Of a DNA stretch of 64,000 nucleotides, positions 37,264-49,270 are shown in pieces. The position numbers were made by a program, and so were the translations under genes. The notes under the pieces were generated by a model that was not told the origin of the DNA, searched no databases, and was given only the letters and a program-made list of their open reading frames with translations. How positions within the stretch are numbered: position 1 is the first letter of the stretch; every line of letters starts with the position of its first letter. Source of the stretch: Pteria penguin (Eukaryota; Mollusca; Bivalvia; Pterioida; Pteriidae); assembly GCA_035048485.1 (NCBI GenBank), contig CM068585.1, forward strand, positions 15,295,501 to 15,359,500. The letters are read 5' to 3'.

Positions 37264-37434
37264 ACTGCCCCTAGGATTTGAACCTAGACTTTCTCACTGC
37301 AATGAAAATGTATGCATGAGACGTGCTATCCAGTTACACTAAAGCAGTTTATTTTCATGTCACTCCCTATTCAGTGACAACACAATCAATGGGTGTCAAT
37401 ATATTCTGTATTGCAATAGTACAGCCTTACAAAG
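37264..37434 (-). mobile_element. tRNA-like SINE, family 3, - copy
   Basis: Reverse-complement partner of 35,484-35,772, starting (minus strand) GTAAGGCTGTACTATTGCAA and ending CTAGGTTCAAATCCTAGGGG. The two copies enclose about 1.5 kb that includes the family-1 SINE at 36,485 and the orphan exon at 36,841. Confidence 0.7.
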
Positions 37435-37718
37435 ATGACCATTTGTGCGAATAAAATAGGTTTTATTATTGTGAATGCGTAGCCAGTGTGATTGCGCAAT
37501 CTCGTCGATCACTTCACTCACTGTTTTCTCAATAAAATTGTGGTTCTTTGTCAAAATAACAGCTATAATGTATGTTTCTTATCATTAAATGTTGAAATCT
37601 GCTGTTAGAATCAAAATGAACCAGTGAGAATTGACCAAACTGGCCCGAATTATATGCTGCCAATGCTAACTTACCGTAGTCGACGCCATTTTGAATTCTC
37701 CTATGGAGGCAGCCATTC

Positions 37719-37771
37719 GGTACCCGCTTCCAGGCCTTCGTGCTTTGGCACATCGGAAGGCCTCGGGTACC
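37719..37771. other. GC-rich hairpin
   Basis: GGTACCCG and CGGGTACC flank a second pair AGGCCTTC / GAAGGCCT, with GTGCTTTGGCACATCG in the loop. The whole 53-bp stretch folds into a long interrupted stem. It lies just left of the MITE at 37,777. Confidence 0.65.
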
Positions 37772-37776
37772 AGGCT

Positions 37777-38039
37777 AAGTTCCCCCATGCTGAAAGTTCC
37801 CTTTGTCGCACATACGCATGCGTCAATATTAGAATCCCTCAAATTTATCACAATTATATCCTAACAGCCAGATCCAGTACAATTATAAGAATTAATCTTT
37901 ATTCTTTCATATTTCACGTGGACCAAGGAACTTTCACCACGAGGAAACTTTCACCATGCATATAACACAGACTGAAAGTTTCCTACCGATACGCGCATGC
38001 GCAAAACATCAAAAGGGAACTTTCAGCACGGGGGAACTT
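37777..38039. mobile_element. MITE with AAGTTCCCCC(A/G)TGCTGAAAG ends
   Basis: The left end AAGTTCCCCCATGCTGAAAG, continuing GTTCCCTTT and, after a gap, ACGCATGCG, is mirrored on the right (CTTTCAGCACGGGGGAACTT), 263 bp. The interior also repeats ACTTTCACCA and CTGAAAGTTTCC words. No target duplication was recognised. Confidence 0.75.
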
Positions 38040-38236
38040 TGAAACTGTTACACCTGGTATATATTACTCGTCCTGGTTGTTGCCCAATGTTTCTATATTG
38101 ATGCATGAATGTTGCATAAAAAACCCACAAAAATACAAATAATTGCATTCAAGACACAGATATGTATGGACACTTATTCTAAAAATTGACAAATATTTAT
38201 TTCAAACATATTGGTCAATGTAGAAATAAAAAGCAG

Positions 38237-39570
38237 TCACTGGACCATTCCAAAAACGGGGACAGCTGTTCACCATCAATGCATTCGTGAAGGGGGAATG
38301 TGGTGAATTAAAACAATTCCCTCTCATGTTTGTATTGATGTCGAGGAAGACCAAGGAGGATTATGCAATGGTATGCTATAAATCAACTATAATCATTGGA
38401 ATATTTTGTAACATTTGTTTTTATAATGATATAAATATCATATTTACTATATAATGTAATGATATAGTTTATATATATATAACATGTATAATGTTCATGT
38501 TCGTAACACTGTTCTAAATCGGAATAATTGTTTAATGTCTTATATTTTATCACCAGCAGATGATGTATGTTTCTATGGGGTTGGCATACTACTATCTAAT
38601 GTGCTTTCACTATATGTCATTCATTTCTTTTTCAGCGCTTTATGTTTTTCTTCTTTTTACTTTCAGATTTTACGCCACTTACAGACCGCCGTCGGACCTT
38701 TCAATGTGAAAGGCAGACTTCGAAAAGGCACTTTGGCAGGCGCTGCGAGACGTACTCCCTGGAATCCCCATCAAAGGCTGTGTATTCCACTTCAATCAGG
38801 CGGTTTGGAAGCGTACGCAAGAACTTGGTTTATCGACAGCATACCGAGAGGAACCATCCATTCGAGGATATGTCCGCCAACTGATGGCCCTTCCCTTCCT
38901 CCCACCAAGACACATCGCTCCAGCCTTTGAAAATCTTAGGAACCGTGCCACAACAACGCAACTCCAATCCCTGGTCGACTACATCAACCGCCAGTGGATC
39001 AGCAACCCAATCTTCCCTGTTGAAACTTGGAGCGTCTATCGCCTGACAGTAAGAACTAATAAATGACACCGAGGGTATACTAACTCTAACTCTCTCAGTG
39101 CAAAAATAAGTGTAGATATTTACTTTTACTTTTATTATTAAAATTTCTTATTTTAGATTTAATAATTCATATAATTATTTGTATACTTTTACGGAAATAT
39201 TAAGGATGATGTATATTTCTCATAATGTTTATCATTATATAATGCATTTCTCTCATGTGTAATTAAAAGAAACTCTCGCAAATATCTGTTTCTAATATTA
39301 TTATTTTTTCATTCTACAGGTTGGCACACCAGACTTAACCAGAAATCAGGAGGAGCTCCAGGCCTTTATAGACTCGTCCAACTACTAAAGATGGAAGCAG
39401 AACTGGTAGAAGCAAGCATTGCTGCAGGGGATTTGACGAGAGAGACGAACACCAACTACGGACGACTGGACGAAAAACTAACGGAAGCATGGGACAACTA
39501 CCAGGCAGGCACTACAGCGATTGGAACATTCTTAAGGACCGTGGGGAATTTGTATGGATTTGTTGTGTGA
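38237..39570 (+). pseudogene. Mutator-like (MULE) transposase remnant, C-terminal half
   Basis: Three exon-like blocks. 38,237-38,370: QLFTINAFVKGECGELKQFP, then MFVLMSRKTKEDYAM, a GTATGC donor. 38,667-39,074: ILRHLQTAV, a frame change near 38,705, then DFEKALWQALRDVLPG, GCVFHFNQAVWKR and LMALPFLPPRHI. 39,320-39,570: GWHTRLNQKSGGAPGLYRLV and onward to a TGA at 39,568. The order is that of the MULE transposase core: the DFE block carries a catalytic Asp, and FHFNQA, LMALPFLPP and GWH are family motifs. Two lesions are visible: the frame change at about 38,705, and one extra A in AACTAATAAATGACACC (near 39,060), which breaks the RTNN-to-GWH junction. Without that A the exon ends in phase 1 and matches exon 3. 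N-terminal exons were not identified. Confidence 0.8.
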
Positions 39571-39811
39571 ATATTCGGAAGTGTAAATAGTGTTGCCTTT
39601 GAAAATAAGTGTGTGTTGTCGGAAGTGTAAATAGTGCTGACTTTGTGTGCTTTGAAAATTATACTTATTGTTACAACTTTGTAGTAGTGTGTAGTGCTTA
39701 TACAGTTCTTATGGTGTGTGGGTATATTGTTTAGTGCCGACTTTTAACATTCAATTATTTTGAAAATATTATACTTATTATTCTTTTAGTGCTTTTATGT
39801 TTGAAACCTGT

Positions 39812-40000
39812 CATGCGCGGATCCAGAAATTTTTGTGAGAGGGGGTCCAACCAAAAAAGGTAAATTTTTCTCTTAGACGAGGGGGGGTCCAACCCCAAAA
39901 ATTCCCAAAAATTACCTTTTTTTGGTAAAATTTTCGGATTCCAGGGGGGGGGGGGTCCAGACCCCCCTAACTCCCCTCCCCCCCTCTGTATCCGCGCATG
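39812..40000. mobile_element. MITE with CATGCGCGGATCCAGA ends
   Basis: CATGCGCGGATCCAGAAATT at the left and TCTGTATCCGCGCATG at the right form terminal inverted repeats of about 16 bp. The interior contains mirrored G-runs and C-runs (GGGGGGTCCAACCCC; CCAGGGGGG). It lies about 240 bp after the MULE remnant. Confidence 0.7.
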
Positions 40001-40280
40001 CCTGTGCTTAATATTATCATTACATGTTTGTTGTTGTATGTAATAATCAATAAATTAAATCATAAACAGTATTTCTCGTCTTTTATAATTCACTTATTTC
40101 CCCCACGAGCAATGGTCCAAGTCTTACTATGAATTAATTATATAGTGCTTGTCAAAAGCAAAGAATAACAAAACAAGGAGTTATCAAAACACTTAATATA
40201 CATAATTACACATAATGATATATAGAGTGTTCCCATACAACCCTGTTTTCCTCAAATTAGCTAGAGTTATCTCCCTCTTT

Positions 40281-40521
40281 GGAGTACAACTCTCGGACTT
40301 TATCCATCAATGCTCATATAAAACTGCTTGATTTAACTTAATTTAATGAAATAATTGCACTGAATATCTAAATGTTTTACAGGAAATTTTCAACTGATTG
40401 ATTATATTAACTGATAAATTAAGACTGAAGTCACAAAATCTACCCTGATAAATAGTTATTTTCTCAGAAATTTAAAGAAGTTTACATGGTAGAGATGGAA
40501 AAAGTCTGAGAGTTGTACTCC
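40281..40521. mobile_element. MITE with GGAGTACAACTCTCGGACTT ends
   Basis: GGAGTACAACTCTCGGACTT at the left and AAGTCTGAGAGTTGTACTCC at the right are inverted repeats with one mismatch, 241 bp overall. The interior is AT-rich and non-coding. Confidence 0.8.
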
Positions 40522-40594
40522 AACATGGCCACCAATGCTAGTAGTGTGACATCACATGGGCAAACTCTATACCAGTATGAACTTAATGATAAAT

Positions 40595-40682
40595 ACCAGT
40601 ACGAATGATCTCACTGATCGGCACGAAAGAACCCAATTTTTCGTACGAGCTATACGAAAAATCCCAGTACGAATGATCCCGA
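40595..40682 (-). repeat. GGGATNNTTCGTAC motif cluster, right (inverted)
   Basis: On the minus strand: GGGATCATTCGTACTGGG, GGGATTTTTCGTATAGC, GGGTTCTTTCGTGC and GAGATCATTCGTACTGG. These match the + strand cluster at 28,640-28,757. The two clusters, in opposite orientation, bound about 12 kb that holds the ISL2EU-like pair and the MULE remnant. Confidence 0.65.
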
Positions 40683-41478
40683 CGCCTTTTATACAGGAGC
40701 GAAATATTAATATTCTAGTTGTCTAAGTACGGGAAAAATGTCTTGAAGGTATGTTAATTGTGTAAGTTTAAAAAGAGTTTCTTTGTATAATTTCAAATAA
40801 AATCATGCAGATTTCAGATACAAATATGGCGATTTATAATAGGTTGTACTTTGATTTGATTTATAACGTAATTTGCCAGACTTTCCTCCGACTATTTTGG
40901 GTAAATTCTCTGTCAACCTTCATTCAACTTCAGCTTCATTAGATATTACCGAGGATGTATACGAATTACTGAAAACATGGACATTCACCAAAAAAAAAAA
41001 CCAGCATAAAGTACCGAAAATGTGTATGTATGTACCTAGCTTCAATGTTTCCCCCTTCCCACACATTTCTAGTATTGGTTGTTTACAAGTGGCAGTGCAG
41101 CTGCATGTGTCTGCCTATTCTGCTCGTCAGCTAATACTGTGCTACTCACATGTTTTGTGATATTGCGATCACTTCCATGTAAACAGTGGTACACATTTTT
41201 GAGGCCAGTTCTGTTTTATCTCCACTTGTGTACAGTGGGAGGTACCGTCCAATTTGCAGCACTTGTGTACTATCAGTTAGTAACATCGATTGGATTCAGC
41301 AACCATATGACATTACAATAACATACAATTGTTCTTTAAGTCATTTTTGTGTGAACATGCTTTATTTCCTCCCTAAACATTAGGACCGCAGTTAATAGCG
41401 GTATCTCCCATTAAAGAAAATAGACTTGGGTAAGTACGGTACAGTTTGCGTGGAATTACAGTACAGTCGGCGTGGAAT

Positions 41479-42940
41479 TAGGAAAATCCACGAGCGCCGA
41501 CGGGCAGCCCACGCAATGCCGCCAACGGGCAGTCTGTCGGCGGCAGTATAAATTGTCCTTTCGACCCTATTAGATGCCCATGATGCCACCCGCGGACAGT
41601 TGAATGTACTAATTGTGCATCTGCTAGGCGTTAAATAATATTTGTAGAACTAACACTGAATAGGGATGAATTAAAGACCACATTATACATGTATAGGCGG
41701 GAATTTCAGAAATATATCCTGATTTAATACCAAACCAAATGTCTAAAACGGCACGTTGATTCAAACACCACTTCATTGCATATTTTAATTAAGAATTATG
41801 GGTCTTTGTTTTCATAGTTAATTTCACTAGTGATGACAATCTGTAAGAAATAGCGTTATCTTTATAGATGTAAACAGTGCAGCTGTTATCATGTTTTCTA
41901 TATCCTGGATCGTCACTGTCTAATCGGCACGCGCTGGACAAAAAGATTGAATGTGTTGACATCTCTGGGTCATTTACACAAGACGATTTGTTTTATGAGT
42001 TATAGTTGATAGGGGTCTAAAGAATCTCAGACTAGTGGACAAAAGCATGTGTTTAGCCATCAGAATACGTAATAATTTATTTGAACCTCAAATTGCCTTA
42101 CTATTAATTAAGTTCAACAGAGTCTCTCGCTCAGTGGCATGAAAGGGGCCCTCGTAAGGGTAACGTATTTGGGCTTGTTTATTCATTAGGTAAGCGTTAT
42201 CAGTGCAAGATCGAAATGAATTATTCAAACGTTCTTTTAAGTATTGTATGCACATCGAGTACATGTACATTCTTTAAAGAAAACAAAAATACGTATACTT
42301 ATCTATTTTAAGTCAAGCTTTACAGGTGATCTCCGGAGCTTTCTTATACAGGTAAATATCAGTAACACCCCTTATGAGGGCCCCTTTCACACCCAATTGT
42401 ATTGGGTGTTATTCTAATCGGAAGCACACCGGCTTGGACTAGGACATAATTAATTAATACTGGATAAATACACTGGCTTCCCTGAGTGAAATCAGCAATT
42501 TTGTCATGAAAAGTTTACGTTTACGTCTTATCCATAAAAGTTAGACAATTTAAAATACATTGTAATTATCGTTTGCTACTATATGTGACTCTTGATGCTA
42601 GTCATGTAATAATGATTTCAGTGACAGCAAAGTTAAATTTGCGACTTCGACATGTATAACTGTATAACATTTTTATGAATAAGATAAGTACATTCCACCA
42701 TATTTGATGCTAGCGCTAACTCCGACTACTGTCCGTCGGCTGCATTGTTATTTAAATGAGATGAATGTATAGTGTCCACGCTCAAGAGACCACGCTGCCC
42801 ACGGAAAAACGGCTGAATTGCTAATCACAAAAAAATTTCAGCAGATAAAACGTGGACATCTACAGGTAAATTTATTGCCCACGCGCCCATGATGCCCACG
42901 TTTCTTCGTGGGAAAATTAAGTTCCACGGCGACCGTACTG
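41479..42940. repeat. Segmental tandem duplication, copy A
   Basis: Begins TAGGAAAATCCACGAGCGCC and ends CGACCGTACTG. It shares with copy B, in the same order, TTGAATGTGTTGACAT, TGTGTTTAGCCATCAGAATAC, GGCATGAAAGGGGCCCTCGT, CAGGTGATCTCCGG, GACCACGCTGCCCACGG and CCCACGTTTCTTCGTGGG. It is longer than copy B because of about 380 extra bp near 41,530-41,925. Within each copy GAAAGGGGCCCTCGTAAGGG recurs inverted about 230 bp later. No coding frame is shared, so it looks like a non-coding repeat unit. Confidence 0.85.
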
Positions 42941-44041
42941 TAGGAAAATCCACAAGCGCCGACAGGCAGCCCATGCAATGCGGCCGATGGACACGTTGCC
43001 CCCGGTGGACAAAAAAAATTGAATGTGTTGACATTTCAGGGTCATTTACAAAAGACGATTTGTTATATCAGTTATAGTTGATAGGGGGTATAAAGAATCT
43101 CAGAGTGGTGAACAAAAAGCATGTGTTTAGCCATCAGAATACATAATGATTTATTTGAACTTCAACTTGCCTTACTGTGTTTACCTTCAACACACTTTCT
43201 TGCTCAGTGGCATGAAAGGGGCCCTCGTAAGGGTAACTTATTTTGGCTTGTTTATTCATTAGGGAAGCGTTACCCGTGCAAGATCAAAATGAAGAATTAT
43301 TTGAACGTTCTTTTAAGTATTATATGCACATGAAGTACATTCTATAAAGAAAACAAAAGTATGTGTACTTATCTATTATAAGTAAAATTATACAGGTGAT
43401 CTCCGGTAGCTTTGTCATACAGGTAAATATCAGTAACACCCCTTACGACAGCCCCTTTCACACCCAATTGCAATTGCATTAGATTTTAAACGCGTAAATG
43501 AATTGGGAGCACATGGACCAAGACATAATTAATTAATTAATACTGGAGAAATGCACTGCCTTCCCTGAGTGAAATTAACAATTTTGTCATGAAAAGTTTG
43601 TGTTTACGTCTTTTATCCGTAAAAGTCAAAGACGATTTAAAATACATTGTAATTATTGTCGCTACCATATGCGATTCTTCATGCTTGTCATGTCATAATG
43701 ATTTCAGTATAAACGTAAATTACATCAAAATTAAATCTCCGACTTGGACATGTATAACTGTATAACATTCTTATGAATGAGATAAGTGCATTCCAACATG
43801 TTTTAGGCTAGCGCTAACTCTGACTACCATCCGTCAGATGCATTGTTATTTAAACGAGATGAGTGTATAGTGACCACGCTCAAACGACCACGCTGCCCAC
43901 GGAAAAACATCTGAATTGCTAATCACAAATAAAAATTCAGCCGATAAAGCGTGGACACCTGCAGGTAAATTTATTGTCCACGCGCCCACAATGCCCACGT
44001 TTCTTCGTGGGAAAATTAAGTTCCATGGCAACCGTACTGTA
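42941..44041. repeat. Segmental tandem duplication, copy B
   Basis: Starts TAGGAAAATCCACAAGCGCC directly at the end of copy A and ends GCAACCGTACTGTA, 1.10 kb. Differences from copy A are scattered substitutions and small indels throughout, so the duplication is not recent. Confidence 0.85.
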
Positions 44042-45730
44042 CATGTAGGCCTAATGAAGAAGAAAAACAGTAGATTGAGCTAGATCATTTAGTTTACAAT
44101 ACACAGAATCAGTATCGTAAGAAATTCACTTCACATCATTTTGTCCAAAATTACAGTCTGTTTCAGTTTTACATGCACTATAACCTCCATAGCGTTGATT
44201 TAGCCGACATAGTTGACATTCAGGTGACTCATGGGTACGTGGACTTTAGCTGTGTTTTTTCTAATTTATACAACTGGTTAACAACTAAAAATTGTATCAC
44301 CATATAGAGTAAAGATCAGTCTAAAAGTGTTGAATATTATTTTGCTGGTTCTTTTTCTTAAACTGAGTTAAGATATGCAAGTGTGCTTAGGGGTGCAGAA
44401 TAGGCCGACAACATTGTATACCAATTACCATAGACAACTTTTTTTGGACATGACGTCGTTAATACTGAATGATACCATTATCGATTATGTGACAGCACCG
44501 TCTATGGGACATGATGTCAGACACGAGCGATAACTGAAAAGTCGTCTGTAAGTGTGAGAGGGCTTCATTAGGCTTTTCTGCTGAAACTTTTATTATGAGG
44601 AAGGACGAAAATTGGCAGGCGCCCAGTTGCCCATGGCAAACAAAATTTTAGCTGGACCCCCAAAACCTCAAGTCCTGATTGCCCATGTGATGAGTGAAAG
44701 TTACATGTAACTACAGATTATACATGTAATAAACTCGAAGTTTTTCATAGTTTGATTCAAAATCCCGAACACAGCTTGAACCATTTTACAAAATTTACAC
44801 AGAATCAGTATTAAGCAGCAGACTCTTTAAAATCTAATTGTTATATAACCTCTAAATCTAAACACGTTTTTAACCCAGATCACAGGCCATTGATGTTGCA
44901 ACAATTGCATAAAAACGTCACTCATATATAGTACATACGTATGCAATAGTTACTTATATAGAAGTTATATATAAGTTTGTAAGTCCTTGATATATAGAAG
45001 ACCATTTGTTAACCTGAAAGAAAAAATGCTTTGAGTGAGTCAAGAATGAGTGTGGAAAGAATGAAAGATGGTGAGCAGGCATTGGAAGAACAAGTGAAAG
45101 AAGAGGACACAGTGAGTGTAGAGCACTGCAGGCAGTGAGAAGTGAAGGTGATGGAGAGAAAGCTATGAGTGAAAGGAAAGAGATGGAAAGAGATTTAGGA
45201 TGAGGAGAGTGAAAGTGAATCAGAATCAGAAGAAAATACTGTGTATGAAAATGTTTTTGAATCTAAAGTTGAATTTGAAGTTTGAATCAGTATCTGACAA
45301 ATTAATTTTTGTGGGTTTTTTTTCTGGGCCCCCAATTTTTAGTATGCCCCTCTGGGCTCCTAAATTTTAAAAGTTAGGGCCCCAATTGGCCCCCATATTA
45401 ATTTTGTAAATTCTATAAGGGTTATTACAGTTATCGATTATTACATCATAGTGTAGTTGTAGTGTTCTTGATTGTTCTTTACATCATTTTTGTGGGAAAA
45501 AGTTTTATTTCCTGCCTTTGAAATAGGACTGCAGCAAATGACGTCGAACCCCATTAGGCTATAATTTCCTTCCATAGACAGCTGTAACGCAATGCCGCAT
45601 GTACGTGTACCAAAAACACATTTTGGTTGGTGCTATATGTATATACCTTTAGATTCCCATAATAATACAGGGCTGTCACAGTATTTTCGTTCAGGTCCCA
45701 GGTCCCTTGAAATTAGGAAGATTTTCAATA
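44042..45730. other. Intergenic DNA with a purine-rich, possibly once-coding stretch
   Basis: Mostly featureless. At 45,025-45,290 the + strand is strongly GA-rich and has broken acidic frames (for example SESEENTVYENVFESKVEF, just before a TGA at 45,283-45,285). This resembles a decayed acidic C-terminus of a transposon or host gene. No family is recognisable and several stops interrupt it. Confidence 0.35.
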
Positions 45731-45930
45731 TAGGCCCACTTGGGCCTCTTGTTTTGTTTGTCTGTTGTCAAGTTTAACCTTCACCATTCATGTAGCTTTC
45801 GAACCGTGAGAGATAGAGACTTGATAATTAGCATGCATACTCCACTGATTAAGCTGTTTCAAATAACACCAAGGGCATTGACCTCATGACTTTGACCTTT
45901 GACCAACATTTCAAAATTTACCTTTATTTT
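45731..45930 (+). repeat. Repeat junction: element end plus GTTTGTCTG repeat
   Basis: TAGGCCCACTTGGGCCTCTTG at 45,731 is the 3' end motif of the large dispersed element. It is directly followed by a copy of the GTTTGTCTGTTGTCAAG...CATGCATACTCCACTGAT repeat also seen at 9,500 and 49,263. The same junction recurs at 49,270. Confidence 0.7.
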
Positions 45931-46860
45931 AGCTCTCCTCAGCCAAAGGCTCAAGTGAGCTATAGTCATAGTGCGTCGTCCGTCGTTGTCGTCGTTGGTC
46001 TGTCGTTAACTTTTTCACATTTTTCACTTCTTCTCTGGAACTGCATTGCAGATTTGGATCAAACTTTATATATATATATAATGTACTCAAGGTCCCCTAC
46101 TAATATTGTGTTTGGGATCCAGATTCCCTCAGTGGTTTTTTCACATTTTCAACTTTTCCTGCAAAACCGTTTGAAGGATTTTAATATGATATTGGTAGAA
46201 ATTAATCACATAAGATCCCCTTCAAATTCTGTTGTTTTCGTCCAGACCTCTTTACAGGTGGACCATAGTCGAAAGTAGGTCACAAAAGAGTACCCTCCTT
46301 TGACAATATTGTTCTTCGTACTTTCTGTATACTGAGACAAACAGAATGCATAGAAAGGATCTAGAGGGATGAGTGAAGATGCTTTGTTATTTTGGTTCCC
46401 TTTCAAAATCAAATTTTAGAATTTTTTTTAACATTTGTTTGAACTTTGTGATTTCAATGCAGAAAGGAGTCATATTTCGTAGTTAATCGATAATGATGAT
46501 TTCTTATGGACTATTGTGATCATAATTATGGCAAGGAATGTTACTTTGAAAGAATTTTGTCAATATCTCAATTTTTTGATTTTCTATGAATTTTTTAAGA
46601 CTTCCAAATGAGGGTTATAGGGACAATTGTTCACATTTTTAACTTCTGCTGTTATACCACATGAAAGATTTTAATGAAACATGGTATACATGTACATAAA
46701 GTACTATAGGTCCTTTATCAATTTTGTACATCTCATCCGAATTGGTCAATAGATAATGCCACCATGTCTAAAAACTAGGTCTCAGAATGGTACATATACC
46801 ACTTGGTAATTAAAATATGGAGAGTCGCGGTTCAAATACAGCTGTGGTCAAAATCTTTTT
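45931..46860 (+). mobile_element. Large dispersed element, copy 1 (3'-truncated)
   Basis: Begins AGCTCTCCTCAGCCAAAGGCTCAAGTGAGCTATAGTCATAGTG, with AGCCAAAGGCT and CTCAAGTGAG hairpin words, and continues with GTCGTCCGTCG and TTTTCACATTTTCAACTTTTCC. It is cut off where the next copy starts at 46,861. No coding sequence. Confidence 0.7.
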
Positions 46861-49270
46861 AGCTCACCTTAGCCAAAGACTCAAGTGAGCTATAGTCATA
46901 GTGTGCCGTCCGTCGTCGTCCGTCCGTCGTTAACTCTTTCACATTTTCGACTTCTTCTCTGGAACTACATTGCAGATTTGGATCAAACTTTGTGTAAATG
47001 ATGTACTCAAGGTCCCCTACTAAAATTGTGTTCAGGATCCAGATTCCCTCAGGGATGGATCCAGGGCGGGACCAAAAGTGCCCAAAAGGGTACCCCTCTT
47101 CAAACATCTTCTCCTCCAGAACCAGTACATAAATGGGGAAACTAATTGCATTTCAACAATCTATAAAGATGGGTTGTTAAAAATTGTGTTCGGGGTTAAG
47201 ATCCATCAAATAGAAATTTACGCTTTTTTGACGTGTTTCTGGACTTAGTCATTTCAATGAAGAATAGTGTCATGTTTTTCAGTTAATTGATATTGATGAT
47301 TTCTTAATGACTATTTTAATCATAATTGTGGTAAGGAATATTATCGTGAAAGAATTTTGTCATTATCTCAATTTTTGGATTTTTTATGAATTTTTTAAGA
47401 CTTCCAAAAAAAAGGGGGGGGGGGTGTGGCCATTTTTCACATTTTCAACTTTTTCTACAAAACCACATGAAAGATTTTAATGAAACATAGAATACATGAA
47501 GTACTAAAAGTCCTCTATCAATTTGGTAAATTTCATCCAAATTGGTTAATAGATAATGCCACCAAATCCAGTTGTGGTCAAAAATTTTTTTTTTTTTTTT
47601 TTTACACATCTAAATAATTTTTTAGATGTTTCTCAACACTCAACATATGAAATTAGGAATTTTACGTTTAAGACTTCCAAAAAAAAAAGGGGGGGAGGGG
47701 GGGGGGGGGGGGTTGGCCATTTTTCACATTTTCAACTTTTTCTACAAAACTGTTTGAAGGATTTTAATAAATCTTGGTAGAATTAAGTCACTTATGATCC
47801 TCTTCAAATTCTGTTGTTTTCGTCCAGACCTCTTTACAGGTGGCACCACCATAGTCAAAAGTAGGTCACAAAAGAGTTCCCTCCTTAAAAACAATATTCT
47901 ATTTCATACGGGCTGTATACAGAGACAAACAGAATTCATAGAAATGATCTAGAGGGATGAATGAAGACGTATTGTCATTTTGGTTCCCTTCCAAAATCAA
48001 ATTTTAGAATTTTTTTTCGACATTTCTTTGGACTTGGTGATTCAATGCAGAAAAAAAAGTGTCATATTTCCTAGTTAATTGATAATGATGATTTCTTATG
48101 GACTATTGTGATCATAATTATGGTAAGGATTGTTACTTTGAAAGAATTTTGTCAGTATCTCAATTTTTAGATTTTCTATGAATTTTTTAAGACTTCCAAA
48201 TGAGGGTGTATAGGAACAATTCAATCACATTTTTCACTTCTGCTGTTATACCACATGAAAGATTTTTAATGAAACATGGAATACATGAAGTACTAAAGGT
48301 CCTCTATCAATTTGGTAAATTTCATCCAAATTGGTTAACAGATAATGCCACCATGTCTAAAAAGCAGTTCTCACAATGGTACATATACCACTTGGTAATT
48401 GAAATATTGAGAGTAGCGGTTCAAATCCAGCTGTGGTCAAAAATTTTTTTTTCATTTCTTTACACATCTAAGTAAGTTTTTAGATGTTTCTCAACACTCA
48501 ACATATGAAATTAGGCAATTTTAAGTTAGATCTGGACAATATTTGAAACAATTGTTGTTCATGACCCAGACTTGAAATCAGTCAACAAAAGGCCCCACCT
48601 AAAGAAAATGACTAACTTGTTGCCCTGAATGACTTCTTGCAGAGACAAAGGAAATGCTTAATATCAAAATCACCTGAATGGATGTGCAAAAAGTGTTGTT
48701 TTTTATTCTAGCCTGAAATAAAATTTGACATATTTTCAACATCTGTGTTGACTTAGTCACATTAATGCAAAAATAAATGAATTCTTCCTTCATGCATGAA
48801 TTCTCATCTAGGTACTCAGGTGAGCGATATAGGCCCACTTGGTCCTCTTGTTTCATTTCTGTACACATCTAAAAAGTTTGTAGATGTTTCTCAACACTCA
48901 ACATATGAAATTACATGTAGGCCATTTTGATATATGATTTTAAGTTGGATCTGGACAATATTTGAAGTAATTGTTGTTCATGACCCAGACTTGAAATCAG
49001 TCAACAAATGGCCCCACTTAAAGAAAATGACTAACTTGTTGCCCTGAATCACATCTTGGAGAGACAAAGCAAATGCTTAATATGAAAATCACCTGAATGG
49101 ATGTGCAAAAAAGTGTTGTTTTTTATTCTGGTCTGAAATAAAATTTGACATATTTTCAACATTTTTGTTGACTTAGTCACAGTAATGCAAAAATGAATGA
49201 ACTCATCCTTCCTGCATGACTGATCATCTAGGTACTCAGGTGAGCGATATAGGCCCACTTGGGCCTCTTG
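46861..49270 (+). mobile_element. Large dispersed element, copy 2
   Basis: Starts AGCTCACCTTAGCCAAAGAC and ends GTACTCAGGTGAGCGATATAGGCCCACTTGGGCCTCTTG. Internal direct repeats of about 0.5 kb each carry GGACTATTGTGATCATAATTATGG and TTTTTAAGACTTCCAAA. The terminal 385-bp segment (with TTGTTGTTCATGACCCAGAC) is duplicated at 48,480-48,850 and 48,860-49,270. Poly-T and G-run tracts occur at 47,416, 47,585 and 47,689. No transposase seen. The superfamily is not clear to me; similar ends are common in bivalve DNA. Confidence 0.75.

Noticed and set aside
40873..41160. A 95-codon frame (PDFPPTILGKFSV...) as a small gene
   Set aside because: The stretch to about 40,980 looks mildly protein-like, but it runs through a poly-A tract with no family signature, splice sites or neighbour support.
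45886..46278. A 130-codon + strand frame
   Set aside because: It spans the junction of two dispersed repeats, and equivalent sequence in the other copies is interrupted.
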